From Aphelocoma coerulescens (taxonomy: Eukaryota > Chordata > Aves > Passeriformes > Corvidae): a DNA stretch of 64,000 bases. Shown one piece after another: positions 1-9,690 of the stretch. The notes under the pieces are model-generated. The model was not told the origin of the DNA, ran no database searches, and saw only the letters and a list, made by a program, of their open reading frames with translations. A program made the position numbers and the translations under genes. The stretch's first letter is position 1, and each line of letters begins with the position of its first letter. The stretch covers positions 13,925,497 to 13,989,496 of the forward strand of contig NC_091016.1 of the NCBI RefSeq assembly GCF_041296385.1, in the 5' to 3' direction.

Positions 1-1799
1 TACACCCTGTAAAGGATGAAGCAAAAATCACTGTCCTTTGGGAACAGAAAAATACAGGGAGGTTTTTTTTTTTGAGACTTATCTCCCTACTAGAGGCTAA
101 CTTGTTGCTGCATAAGGGTCTCAGATACTTTCACTGAATGTTTTCAATTGTTTTTCTGTAAATGTGTCTGAAATAATCAATTCCGCTTCACATTCAGGCA
201 ACAGGCATAATAAACACATCAGCATACTATTTCAAATGAAGACAAGTTCAAAGTGAAAGTCAACAGCATGGCTGAGCTCCCAGGACCAGTAACAAGCTAA
301 GAACTTTGAAATTTGGGATATCCAAATTTAAGGACATTATTCCCCCATTAATTTGGTCCCTCTCGTCCTACACAATAGCCAACAGTGTCACCCCTAACGT
401 AAAATCCTTTACTACCTGTTGTATAGCCAGAAAAACAGCAACAACAAAAACAAAACTCCCTGAGAGCAGACCCTGAAGAAAGAAAAAAATCGGTCTGGGG
501 AGTTGAAGTGATGTGCAATATATTGCCTTTCATCAACTATAATTAATCGAAAATAGTATGAAAACTTCCCTAATGTCAGCATGCATAATTGTTAACAATT
601 GCTATTAGAAGATGAAAAGAAATGCTGTGTCAGGCTGTAATATCCCAAGAGTTCATGTGTATCATCTGCATATATAATTTGAACTCACTGTGCCAGACCT
701 TTTCAGCTCTGCAAAAGTACAACTGGGCTAAAAATAACTCCGGCTCGTAAAAAGTTCGATGTTTTGGTGTAGATATGACAGTGGTACAAAATTGCTACTC
801 AGCTCCAGATTGCCTCAGCAAAAATGACAAATGTGTTCAGATAAACTGTGGAGAGCAACAAACAACCACCCTCAAAGGCTGTGTTGCGCTTTCAGACAAA
901 AAATATTCAGGTTAAAACTTGGTTCTTCCTGCTTCTGTCCCGCAGCTGTCCATCAAAACCAGCTTTCTCCCTGCGGTCTATCAAATATTTCCCTCACAAA
1001 TCAATTTTACACATGATCAGCCCATACCCCTACTGAGCTGAACCTCCCCGTTAATTAAGTGAAGAAATTACCATATATATTATATTAATGCAAACATCAT
1101 TCAGCTAGTAATTCACGGCTGATCTGGATAATGGAAAGGTTGAACACCCATTAACCCAAGCCAACAAAATGGGTTGGCTGAGAAATTCTAGCAGGTCTCA
1201 TGTGACTCTTCCCTCTAACTGCAGCTCTGCGGTATCTGCTATTGTAATAATTAAAATCCTCCCGGTAGATCAATACTGGAATCTCTTTATGGGAAGTGCC
1301 CTGATGGAAATGTCTCAAGGAAGCTGGGGCTGTGGAACTCTGAAAAATTCATTTTTTTTATCTGACAATTATCACCACACTGCAGACTAATTCAACAGTG
1401 CACCCCTCTCACTCTGCTTTGAATGCACTGGAGATTGACATCTAAAAAACCCTAACATCTCATTTTAACAAATAAAGGCACTATTTCCACATACAGTTTG
1501 GAATTATCAGCAATCATGAAACCAGACAAAAAATTAATATACATTAAGCACTTCATCTTCTGATGGCTTCCTCTGAGTCTCAGCTATCGCAGCCTTCTCC
1601 TCATTTCCTCTCTTTGTATCTTCCTGTATTGATCTCTGCCTTTTCATCTCTTGAAAAAAGGGAAAAGACATGTAAAATTATTATAAAGCTTGATATTTAT
1701 GTATTGAAATGTGGACTTACATTATCGGGTTTTCATATATTTATTGTTAAATATTATTAAATCATAAGATGGGAAAACAGGTTTTATATTTTCTCCTAC
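1..1799 (-). other. EHBP1: EHBP1 intron, partial (phase 1), left edge
   Basis: This is the start of the intron after the exon at 1800-1938 (donor GTAGGA). I looked for the next expected coding block (Met-Lys-Arg-Gln-Arg-like, then the bMERB helices) and did not find it. The stretch is AT-rich, with no recognisable transposon, RNA gene or long open frame. Short frames at 348-536, 1169-1390 and 1563-1760 show no protein-like composition. Confidence 0.85.
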
Positions 1800-1938
1800 C
1801 TGGTCTGCTCTCCACGTATTGACTGAAAGACTGGAGCTGAGTTTTCCTGACAGTCGAGTCCTTGCTGAACACAACGGGATTTCTAAACCGTTCTGCTGCT
1901 TTTTGTGATCGCTCAGCACGATGTTCCTCTGTTCCATT
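1800..1938 (-). CDS. EHBP1: EHBP1 internal exon: region leading into the C-terminal bMERB domain, NAGNAG acceptor
   Basis: The exon has 139 bases: 46 codons in phase 0 plus one base. It encodes NGTEEHRAERSQKAAERFRN, then PVVFSKDSTVRKTQLQSFSQ and YVESRP. The ERFRNPVVFSKDSTVRKTQL stretch is identical to human EHBP1 as I recall it. The acceptor is TTTTTTTCCCAGCAG|AAT. Alignment with human (Ser at the Asn position) favours the second AG; the first AG (exon start 1941) would add one Gln. The donor is CCAG|GTAGGA. The next exon, expected to begin by completing a Glu codon and lead into the Rab-binding bMERB domain, is not found in positions 1-1799 and should lie left of the window. This exon is therefore the most 3' coding part seen. 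Confidence 0.93.
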
Positions 1939-2220
1939 CTGCTGGGAAAAAAACAGACACACAACAGTTTCTTTTGTTTACAAGCGGGAAGACATTAATT
2001 TGAAAGGTACGTTTTTGTGAGGGGACAGGACACAGCTTTTACAAAGTGGATTTCACAGCTCGGGCTGTGGTTTATATTGGATGGAAGTATCAGCTGTGGG
2101 GAAAAAAGCAGAAGAGTGATTAACTTTTGCTTTTTTTTTGTTTGTTTAATGTGTGGTGGCAACGACTGGCTTTTTGCTTTGTGGGCACCCTCCTGCAGAA
2201 CTCTCTACTTTTTTACCAAC

Positions 2221-2420
2221 CAGACCTCTTCACTGTGACCGGCATTTGCCAGCAATGCCGATTTTAAACAAAAAAGCGCTCCTTTGCACCTTTGCTGTGC
2301 CAAGCCCCGCGCGTGCTGCTGCCAAATCGCGGCGTCTCTGCCCCTGAACACGATCTGTATCATTTTAAAGCGTGTTGCTTTTAGCCTCTCTCCCTGCCCG
2401 GTACAGAAATCTGTCGTTTT
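2221..2420. promoter_or_regulatory. CpG-retaining patch, possible regulatory element
   Basis: I count 13 CpG dinucleotides in these 200 bases, with clusters CCCGCGCG and TCGCGGCG, while surrounding intron is CpG-poor. It begins about 280 bases upstream (in the gene's direction) of the exon at 1800-1938. It is too small to be a standard CpG island. No promoter element, TATA box or open frame of note was seen. It could be a conserved intronic enhancer or a decayed insertion. Confidence 0.3.
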
Positions 2421-4333
2421 CTGTAGTCCCATAGACTTGTATGACAAGAAGAACTAGTTTCTAATTTTATGCCCATTGAGATAAACCACTAATGCTGGAT
2501 GAAGTCTAAAAGGTAGGATTATAATGCTACCCCACTGAACTGCATTTCATCAGCTATAACTTTCCAAAGCCAGATTTGTAAGTAAGCCCTTTACAGCTAA
2601 GGAAACTACAATTATCTTTTCCAGGGCTTCCTATGTTAATACTGGTAACAAATTCAAATGATTCTATCAACACGAAATATCCCAGAAGACTGAACCACTG
2701 TGGTGTGTGGAAGCTGCAGATACCGAGGTGCTGTGTACCAAACAAATATTTCATTTTATACCTAATCTTTTATTATTTTTATTAAGTGTTTTGAAAGTAA
2801 ATAGGGAAAGGCTAAGATGCATGACTAATAGCTAAGCCTGCTGAATGCTGAAACTGGTTATCAAAAGCTACCAAGACTTTGCCCTTCCTCTGCATTGAGA
2901 CAATCGGTAATGAGGGAGTTCTCCAACGGCCTATTCTCTCGCCTCAAGGAGGCCGGGGATACACAATCCCCAAGGGAAGGTAACAGTTTATCCTTTTCCA
3001 CAAACACAGAATGCCTCATTTAGAAACCTGTAAACTGCATTTTATTAAAAAACAAATCCACCTCAATGCCAAGAGCTCCATGAGAACAGATGGACACCAT
3101 ATATTCCTTATAACGCCGCCTTTCAAGTCTTCCTTAGAAAAGACGCACGCAGAGATAAACTGTTAAGTTGCACCTTTTTGTGGGAGTACCTTAAAAAGAA
3201 TCAACTCCCTCACAAATGCTTTTTATAAAGACAAATACCATTTTTATCATGTTAGGTGATACCAAATTACCCTAAGAGGCAGCCTGTGTGTCATTTCACA
3301 GAATTAAGGTTAAACAAGTATTGCTTATACCTCTGGATGACTTTTCAGCTGCACTAATCAGGTGGTTGTAAGATTCTGGTTAAATAAAAGGTGGTTTCCT
3401 GTTATTAGTTTAATAACCATCTGACAGCCTAAACCAGAGTCTTTACCAAAATAAACAAACATGGCTAATTTTTTAGGCCTGGCAACATGCTAAAATATCA
3501 GTGTGATTAGCTAGTAAATCCCATTTTAAGAAACCTTTTTATGACTGGGGACTTCTGCCACTTTACAAATGTATTCCTCTAAGCCCACTAATTCAGTTAG
3601 CCTTTTCAATCCATTGTATTATTCTTGGGCCAGCTTCATTTTGCATTAAATCCACTGCAGAAAGCTAAATTGAACGCAAAAATCAGACTTGATCCAGGCT
3701 TGCTTTTGTTCAAAGATAGAGACCGAAAGTCCTCTGCTGCTGCCACACACTTTCATCACCAATTTATAGGAACCGACAGTGTAAGGGAAAAGCAATGAAA
3801 GTCATTGTTTTGGGACTTCAAAGCATCTCTGTATCTGGGGAAGGAAATCCTTTCAGTCAGCAGTGCTCTCCCCACAGACTGCAGGTGGGTGAAAAGTTAT
3901 ACCCAACTGGAAGTGCCCCAGAGCCATAGGGATATTAATGACATACAGGGACTATTTTTAAAAAATAGAATAGCAAGAACACAAGGGGCCTAATTAAGAA
4001 AATGAAATAGAAAATTGATTGGTGAGCACTTTATGCTGAAGTGGTGAACATTAAGAATAGGCAAAGTGCCCATACACACCACATACTCATGTCTGTTTTT
4101 CTCAGAAGCACTCATCGAGCACCCAAAGTACGTAAGCCTTTAAAGTGTACCACAGCTTAATTTTAAAGTAAGAAAAACAGAGGACCCGGACTGGGAGGGA
4201 AGCAAATCTCTGAGAGTCCAACCCCACTCCCATTCAAGTCAGGTAGTCTGGCTGCTTGGCTGCTGATTGCACCAGCAGCAGGATGGAGCCCGTGCTGCAT
4301 TTCTGATATCAGTAACAACCTGAGCAGGCAGAA

Positions 4334-4375
4334 TTTGAGAGACCTTCTTATACCTTTGAGAGACCTTCTTATACC
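4334..4375. repeat. Perfect 21-base tandem duplication, two copies
   Basis: The unit tttgagagaccttcttatacc plus flank is repeated twice without a mismatch (4334-4354, 4355-4375). Identity of the copies suggests a recent slippage or duplication event. It lies in an intron about 250 bases from a donor site. Confidence 0.9.
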
Positions 4376-4405
4376 TGTTAGTGTTCTGCCAATGACAAGC
4401 ATCAA

Positions 4406-4410
<5 letters not shown>

Positions 4411-4436
<26 letters not shown>
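4411..4436. repeat. A26 homopolymer run
   Basis: There are twenty-six uninterrupted A on the plus strand. It could be the tail of a retroposed sequence, but no recognisable element body was seen beside it, and no target duplication was found. On the EHBP1 transcript it is a U run about 190 bases downstream of a donor. Confidence 0.85.
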
Positions 4437-4438
<2 letters not shown>

Positions 4439-4624
4439 AAACGTGTTGATCAATCAACAGGAAAAAACCCAGTGCATTGCAAACTATGTAACTGCACTGC
4501 CACGAAGATTTTCTGTGTTTCTGACTCTGAAGGATTTGGTAAGAAATTCTTTTCCTTCTCCCAAAATACAAACCCTCGATCATAACACACAGGTACCAAA
4601 ACAAAAGCATTAAGCAAAACTTAC

Positions 4625-4749
4625 CTTTATGTCTTGCTCTGAGCTATCTGTTACAGTTTTCTGAGCAGCACTGGAGAGTGAATTTGCCACCTGTGGCTGA
4701 GCTTCTAGGAGCTTCTTCAGCTTCAAATCCACCAACTTACTGTTTTGTT
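4625..4749 (-). CDS. EHBP1: EHBP1 internal exon: Lys/Leu-rich segment, NAGNAG acceptor
   Basis: The exon has 125 bases and enters at phase 1, completing Glu with G|AA, and leaves at phase 0. It encodes EQNSKLVDLKLKKLLEAQPQ and then VANSLSSAAQKTVTDSSEQDIK. This is close to human EHBP1, with EAQ for EVQ, NSLSS for NSPSS and DIK for DMK. The donor is AAG|GTAAGT. The acceptor reads TTTAGCAG|AAC, a TAGCAG tandem. The second AG gives the human-like protein. Use of the first AG (exon start 4752) would insert one Ala before the Glu. Just downstream in the intron, a 26-base A run (minus-strand T run) sits at 4411-4436. Confidence 0.93.
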
Positions 4750-7747
4750 CTGCTAAATATGCAAATACCACATACAACAGAGTGAGATGCATTTCAATGC
4801 AGACTCACTACAACAATGTAGCAACTTAAAAGGTAGATTTAATTCACTTTGCTATCATTTTGAACTTAAAAGAAAATAGAAGGAATTGTTTTTGTGATTG
4901 GGATTGGCACAGGTTTGTGTAACATACATGGATTTTTTTCTTGGAAAACATACATGGCACTCAGTGGAACAAGTAAACATGCTTGCAGACAGCAGGTGAA
5001 AAACATAGAAAGTAGATAATGTTTAAGTTACTCCCAATGTGTACATACCTATACTTTGGTATAAAAACACACTTAAAAAGCCATTTATTTAAAGATGACA
5101 ATTTATCATATAATTTACATACTGATAACCCCTCAAGTGTATGAACTACTAATTCCTCCTAAGGCTTCTTGGCACAGCTTCTCATAAAATTTCAGTATCA
5201 AAAAAGACTACTTTCTAGTAATAATTTACTATGATTTATAGAATATGTTGAAACTGGGAGTCATAAAATGCTTCAGAACTGCATCAAAAGGACAGACTCG
5301 AAGTCTGCTGAAGCTCCCAGCTTTTTAAAATCAATTTTAGCAACTTGGATCAGAGCCCAAATAAACAGCAGATGAGAACTTTACCTCCCACTAATGCTCA
5401 TTCTGTATGTAAATGTTGACTGTATGAATTTGTAACACACCTACACGTGTAGTTACCTACACACACACACGTAAGAAGGAGGGAAGGTGCTAAGAACAAG
5501 CTGCAGCACAGCACTGTGGAGCTGTCCCTGGGCAGGGAAGCAGAGGAACACTGGCACAGAAGCCCCCAGACACACACTCTACATGCAGCCCCACGCGAGG
5601 AATTGCCCCTGCACTGGAGCCAGTGGAGCATCACCTGCACATATAGGATGCACTTACACCTGGGCCTTGGGTCACAGGCAGAGGAAAGAGCAGCTCTTGT
5701 GTTTTCCCACGTGCCCAACCTGAGTTTTCCACTGCAGGTTGGTGACTTCCAGCTGGTGTGGAAAGCGGAGTCATGACTGTTTAGCCACATAGCTCCTTCC
5801 AAGGTCTGGAGTGCTCCAATACATATTAGCCAAAACATTTTTGGCATGTGGGCAGTCAAATGCTGCCTGTCTCCAGCAGCAATGGGCTGGGCTGGATTAT
5901 GAAGGATAGTTTCCCTTTCCTCTGGCACACCCAGTCAGGGTGTCCTTAATTGAGGCTCACATGTAACTACATGCACATTCTTGTGGGCTTATACATAAAC
6001 ACCATGTAATAACTATGATATAAGAGGTTCACAACATGTAGAAGTACTGACAAACACAGACAGAAGCAATACTTAAAACCAAGAAGCAGTAAAAATAAAG
6101 TTTTCTCTTCTTGAGAGAGATGGGAGGGATGAGGATTCAGCAGGTGAGTAATTAAGGAAGTCCATAATGATCCCAAATGTGAAATGTCCCTTATAGTTGT
6201 ACTTTTAGGTGTTCCCAGGAGATTCAGCCTTCATTAGAACTTGGTATGAATTGGCAGATTTACACCAAAATCCATGTACTCTGATTTCTACCATAGCACT
6301 AGACTGCTTTCTGTACTACTGCCCATCCTCTTTCTTACTTGTCTGTACCTTTGGCTACTACTGAACTGCAAAATGATGTCCCAGTTTTTTTTCAGAATGT
6401 CTCCCCATGGTAGACTTGGAACACTGGGCAGTGGGTTTGTATCCCTGAAAAGGTACTTCTCAAAACAAAAAAGGCCCACAGAAAGTAAGTCACTGGGGCA
6501 ATGTGACAGGAATATTCACATATTCATTTTCTACTCCTCCTAAAATTAACCAGTTTTTATTGGAAAATTATTTGACAGGATTCTGCTTTAAGTAAGCCAA
6601 ATTCAAATGCTGGAAACACTAAATATATTCTCCTATGTGTCTGGAAATCCTCAAATAGAAAAAAATAAAGGACATGACTCAAATGTTTTGCATGCAAGCA
6701 AGACTAGGAAGAGCTATATACACATCACTTGGTTTGATTTACAAAGAAAAACCACTAAATTAAGTTCTGATTTAACATATTATGGACTGCACATTTGGGT
6801 CCATCTGGCATGGGCAGAATCAAGCCAGAGGATGCTGAAGATCTTCTCTCTTGAGCTGCCTGTTTCAAGACACAGTCCTGTGCTGGCCAAGCTACTCCAG
6901 GCCCGAGGTAACTTGCAGTGAGCAGAAAGGCCCTGGCAGAGAAGCCCACCACAAACAGAGACCCCAGGCACTCCTCGGGGCTGAGTGGAACAGGCAGACT
7001 TGTACAGAGAACAAACTCCTTCACCAGCCCTCTGCAAGCAGAGGAGCCTCATGGGTGGGCAGTTCCTTTTGTGTAGCTTTGAAGATCCAGCTCCTTTGGA
7101 AATAAGCATCTCCCTCGTAAGATTCCAATGCATTTAGCACCACATTTATCACTTAAACTCCAGTTTGGCTTGAAGATTTTTGAAAGGGGGGAATACCAGT
7201 CCTGTGACTTCATGTGTTTATAAAACCCCTGTTATATGAACACTGTTAAGTAAATAGGACTACTTCTGCTCGTACTTATACCTCCATGCCCCCCACTGGG
7301 GCAACAAGGTGTAAACACAAGAGCCGGTCCTCGGGAAGGAACCAGAGAGACACCAAGTCTCTATTAACAGAGAAAGACACATTTGCTCCTCTTCCCTGAG
7401 CAGATGGGCCTGGATGGCAGTGCAGAGTGGCAGCTCATCCCTCTGCCTACCTGGCACAATCCAGGCAGGGTGCTTTCAGGTGGCTCTGCTTTACCAATGT
7501 GGCCTGGGGTTCCCTTCCCCATCAAAAGAGCAAGAGACATTTAAATCTGACACTGTTGGAAATAATGATTTTGTTGATTTTAAATTTCAACTAAACATGA
7601 ATGCAGGATATTAAACATTAGGGTTTAAAAGACCTGAAAAGGCACACGGGAATAAAGCTGACAGAGAGACAAGCAGCACATCAGTATTTATATGACGATG
7701 GAGTGTTAGTCATGCAAAATACACAAAATAGCCATTATTTAAATTAC
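4750..7747 (-). other. EHBP1: EHBP1 intron (2998 bases, phase 1)
   Basis: The intron lies between the exons at 7748-7864 and 4625-4749. It has a short CA run (about 5459-5470) and two GC-richer stretches, about 5480-5930 and 6800-7060, whose open frames overlap on both strands and look like chance or a decayed repeat. No gene is supported. Confidence 0.85.
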
Positions 7748-7864
7748 CCGTTGAATCAAGGTCATTTTCTAGGTTAGTAAGTTCATCTCCACCTCCAGTA
7801 ACAGAGCACTCAGGAGCCTCCTCATTAGTATCTATCTCAATATTATCATCATCCTCATCCTCAT
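7748..7864 (-). CDS. EHBP1: EHBP1 internal exon: acidic segment, frame-neutral (phase 1-1)
   Basis: The exon has 117 bases. With the split codons it encodes DEDEDDDNIEIDTNEEAPEC, then SVTGGGDELTNLENDLDST, and ends on a G that starts a Glu codon. NIEIDTNEE, GGGDELTNLENDLD and the flanks match human EHBP1. The acidic run at its start (from GATGAG repeats) is about two residues longer than the human version I recall, and the centre (APECSVT) differs. The acceptor is TTCCTACAG and the donor is G|GTAATT, which departs from consensus at the fifth intron base (T rather than G). Entry and exit phases are both 1, so the exon can be included or skipped without a frame change. An open frame continuing into a GNLNNGYF-like tail is intron read-through. 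Confidence 0.92.
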
Positions 7865-8479
7865 CTGTAGGAACACACAGCATTAAGGTTAGTATTTTCA
7901 TATGTACATGCAACACATCACTCAAAAAAAATGAATGCTTTAGAGAGCCAGCTGAGTTATGATAAAAATGCAAATAATTAAATAAGTCTGGAAGGAGACT
8001 CCACTCTTGTCCACTTATGGATTTATCTTCAAACTGAGACAATTCATTAAACATACAGGGTCTCTGCTGGAAACTCCTGCTCCAATAAAGGCAGAGTCTG
8101 GCCTCAGCAGTGGCTGCCCTCTGCACTGAACCTCTGGGTATCTCAAGCCAAAATGTTTTCCCCCGGGCTCTCAGTTCTCCATATTGCAGAATGGGTGCCA
8201 AAGCTGCCATGAGGCAGGTTCACATGGGTCTGGGCAGCAGAAGGACCTTGAGCTGCAGTCTCCTGAGAAAGGCTCCAGGTACTGAGTTCCCAGCCTGGTG
8301 AGACTTGCTACTCCTCACCTTGTATAGTACATCCCAGAGCTGGGATCACTGTACCTTGCCTAGGTGTTGAAGTCTTCTTGTAGAAGGAGGAAAGCTACCA
8401 CCTGGAGTATCACACTCAGTAAGCACCTATGTCAGGTGCACTGAGAGCACACTCATGAATTGCTGCTTTCCCAAAACCA

Positions 8480-9390
8480 CAGGATAGGTCAGCTTGGAAG
8501 TGAACACCGTGGGTCACCTGGTCCAACCTCCCTGCTCAAGCAGGGTCATCGCAGAGCACATGGCACAGGATGGTGTCCAAATGGCTCTTGAATACCCCCA
8601 GTGAGGGAGGCTCCACAGCCTCTCTGGGCAATCTGTCCCAGTGCTCGGGCACTGCTCAGTGAGGAACCTCTTCCTCATGGTCAGGTGGAACTTCCCGTGC
8701 CTCAGTTCCTGCCCGCTGCCTCTTGTCCCATTGCCCGGCACCGCCGAGCAGAGCCTGGTCCATCCTCTGAGCCCTCCCTGCAGACACTGACAGACATGGA
8801 TGAGGTTCCCTCTCAGTGTCTCTTCTCCAGCCTGAACAGGCCCAGCTCCCTCAGCCTTTCCTCAGAAGGGAGGGGCTCCAGTCCCTTCATCATTTGCCAC
8901 CCTCTGCTGGACCCTCTCCAGGAGCTCCTTGTCTCTCTTGTCCTGAGGAGCCCAGAACTGGACACAGCACTCCAGATGTGCCTCACCAGGGCTGGGGAGA
9001 GGGGCAGGATCACCTCCCTGACCAGCTGGCAATGCTCTTCCTAATGCAGCCCAGGATGCCATTGGCAATGTGCCACAAGGGCACTGCTGGCCCATGGACA
9101 GCTTGTTGTCCACCAGCACCCCCAGGTCCTCCTTCCCAGAGCTGCTTCCCAGCAGGTCACCCCCAGCCTGTGCTGGTGCCTGGGGCTGTTCCTCCCCAGG
9201 TGCAGGACCCTGCATTTGCCCTTGCTGAACTTCAGGAGATTCTTCCCTGCCCATCTCTCCAGCCTGTCAAGGTCCCTCTGAAGGGCTCACAGCACTCTGG
9301 GGTATTGGCCACTGCTCCCAGCTTTGTGTCACCAGTGAACTTGCTGAGCAGGCATCTGCTCCTTCATCCAAGTCATTGATGAATCAGTTA
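8480..9390 (-). mobile_element. CR1 LINE, 5'-truncated, minus orientation
   Basis: The stretch is much more GC-rich than its surroundings and matches the CR1 retrotransposon typical of birds and reptiles. The minus strand carries the familiar end of the reverse-transcriptase frame: the segment encoding CVQFWAPQDK-like residues is visible as cccagaactggacacagc on the plus strand (about 8953-8970). It is followed by the characteristic 3' region, with ctgctcaagcagggtc near 8531 and ggtccaacctccctg just before. The 3' end is at the low coordinate and ends in a degenerate tail near 8480. The 5' end breaks off near 9390, as expected from incomplete reverse transcription. Overlapping open frames on both strands are leftovers. 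It cannot be active. Subfamily cannot be assigned by eye. Confidence 0.9.
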
Positions 9391-9494
9391 AAAGTGCTTT
9401 ACTGCACTACTTTTCATCAGCATTGTTTGTAAGCTACATACATTTTAAATAAAATAATAATTGTAATTATTTTTTATGGGATCTTTCTACCAAG

Positions 9495-9690
9495 TTTCTC
9501 AGAGCAGCTTATGAATATCACTCATAAATGAGCCCCATAATGTTTTATGAAGTAGGCGATTATTATAATTACAATTATGATGATGATGTAGGTAAATTAC
9601 GGCACAGAAAGAGTAAGTTACTTGAGGAAGATCAAATAGCAAGTTCTGAATTGTGAAGCAGATCCCAGAAAAAATCCTGACTCACATTTT
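9495..9690 (+). mobile_element. MIR-like ancient SINE remnant
   Basis: The order of words matches the MIR/core-SINE consensus as I know it: a 'tatgaagtaggc-att-att' block, then 'ggtaaattacggcacagaaagagtaagttacttgag', then 'agatcaaatagcaagttctgaattgtgaagcagatccca'. This parallels the MIR series 'gaggtaggtattatt', 'gaggcacagagaggttaagtaacttgcccaaggtcac' and 'cagagctgggattcgaaccca'. The copy is heavily diverged and has indels, including a small GAT repeat. It adjoins the CR1 copy. Confidence 0.7.

Larger units (their letters stand above)
1939..4624 (-). other. EHBP1: EHBP1 intron (2686 bases, phase 0)
   Basis: The intron lies between the exons at 4625-4749 and 1800-1938. It holds a CpG-rich patch at about 2221-2420, a perfect 21-base tandem duplication at 4334-4375 and a 26-base A run at 4411-4436. 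The rest, including 2420-4100, shows no gene or recognisable repeat. Confidence 0.88.

Noticed and set aside
4239..4610. A 123-residue minus-strand frame
   Set aside because: It depends on reading through the A26 run as poly-Phe and has no protein-like composition.
5398..5928. A 176-residue minus-strand frame
   Set aside because: Frames of similar length overlap on the other strand in a GC-rich patch; there are no splice sites joining it to EHBP1 and no known motif.
8601..9379. Several overlapping frames of 130 to 187 residues
   Set aside because: They are frames of the CR1 copy on both strands; the reverse-transcriptase frame is truncated.
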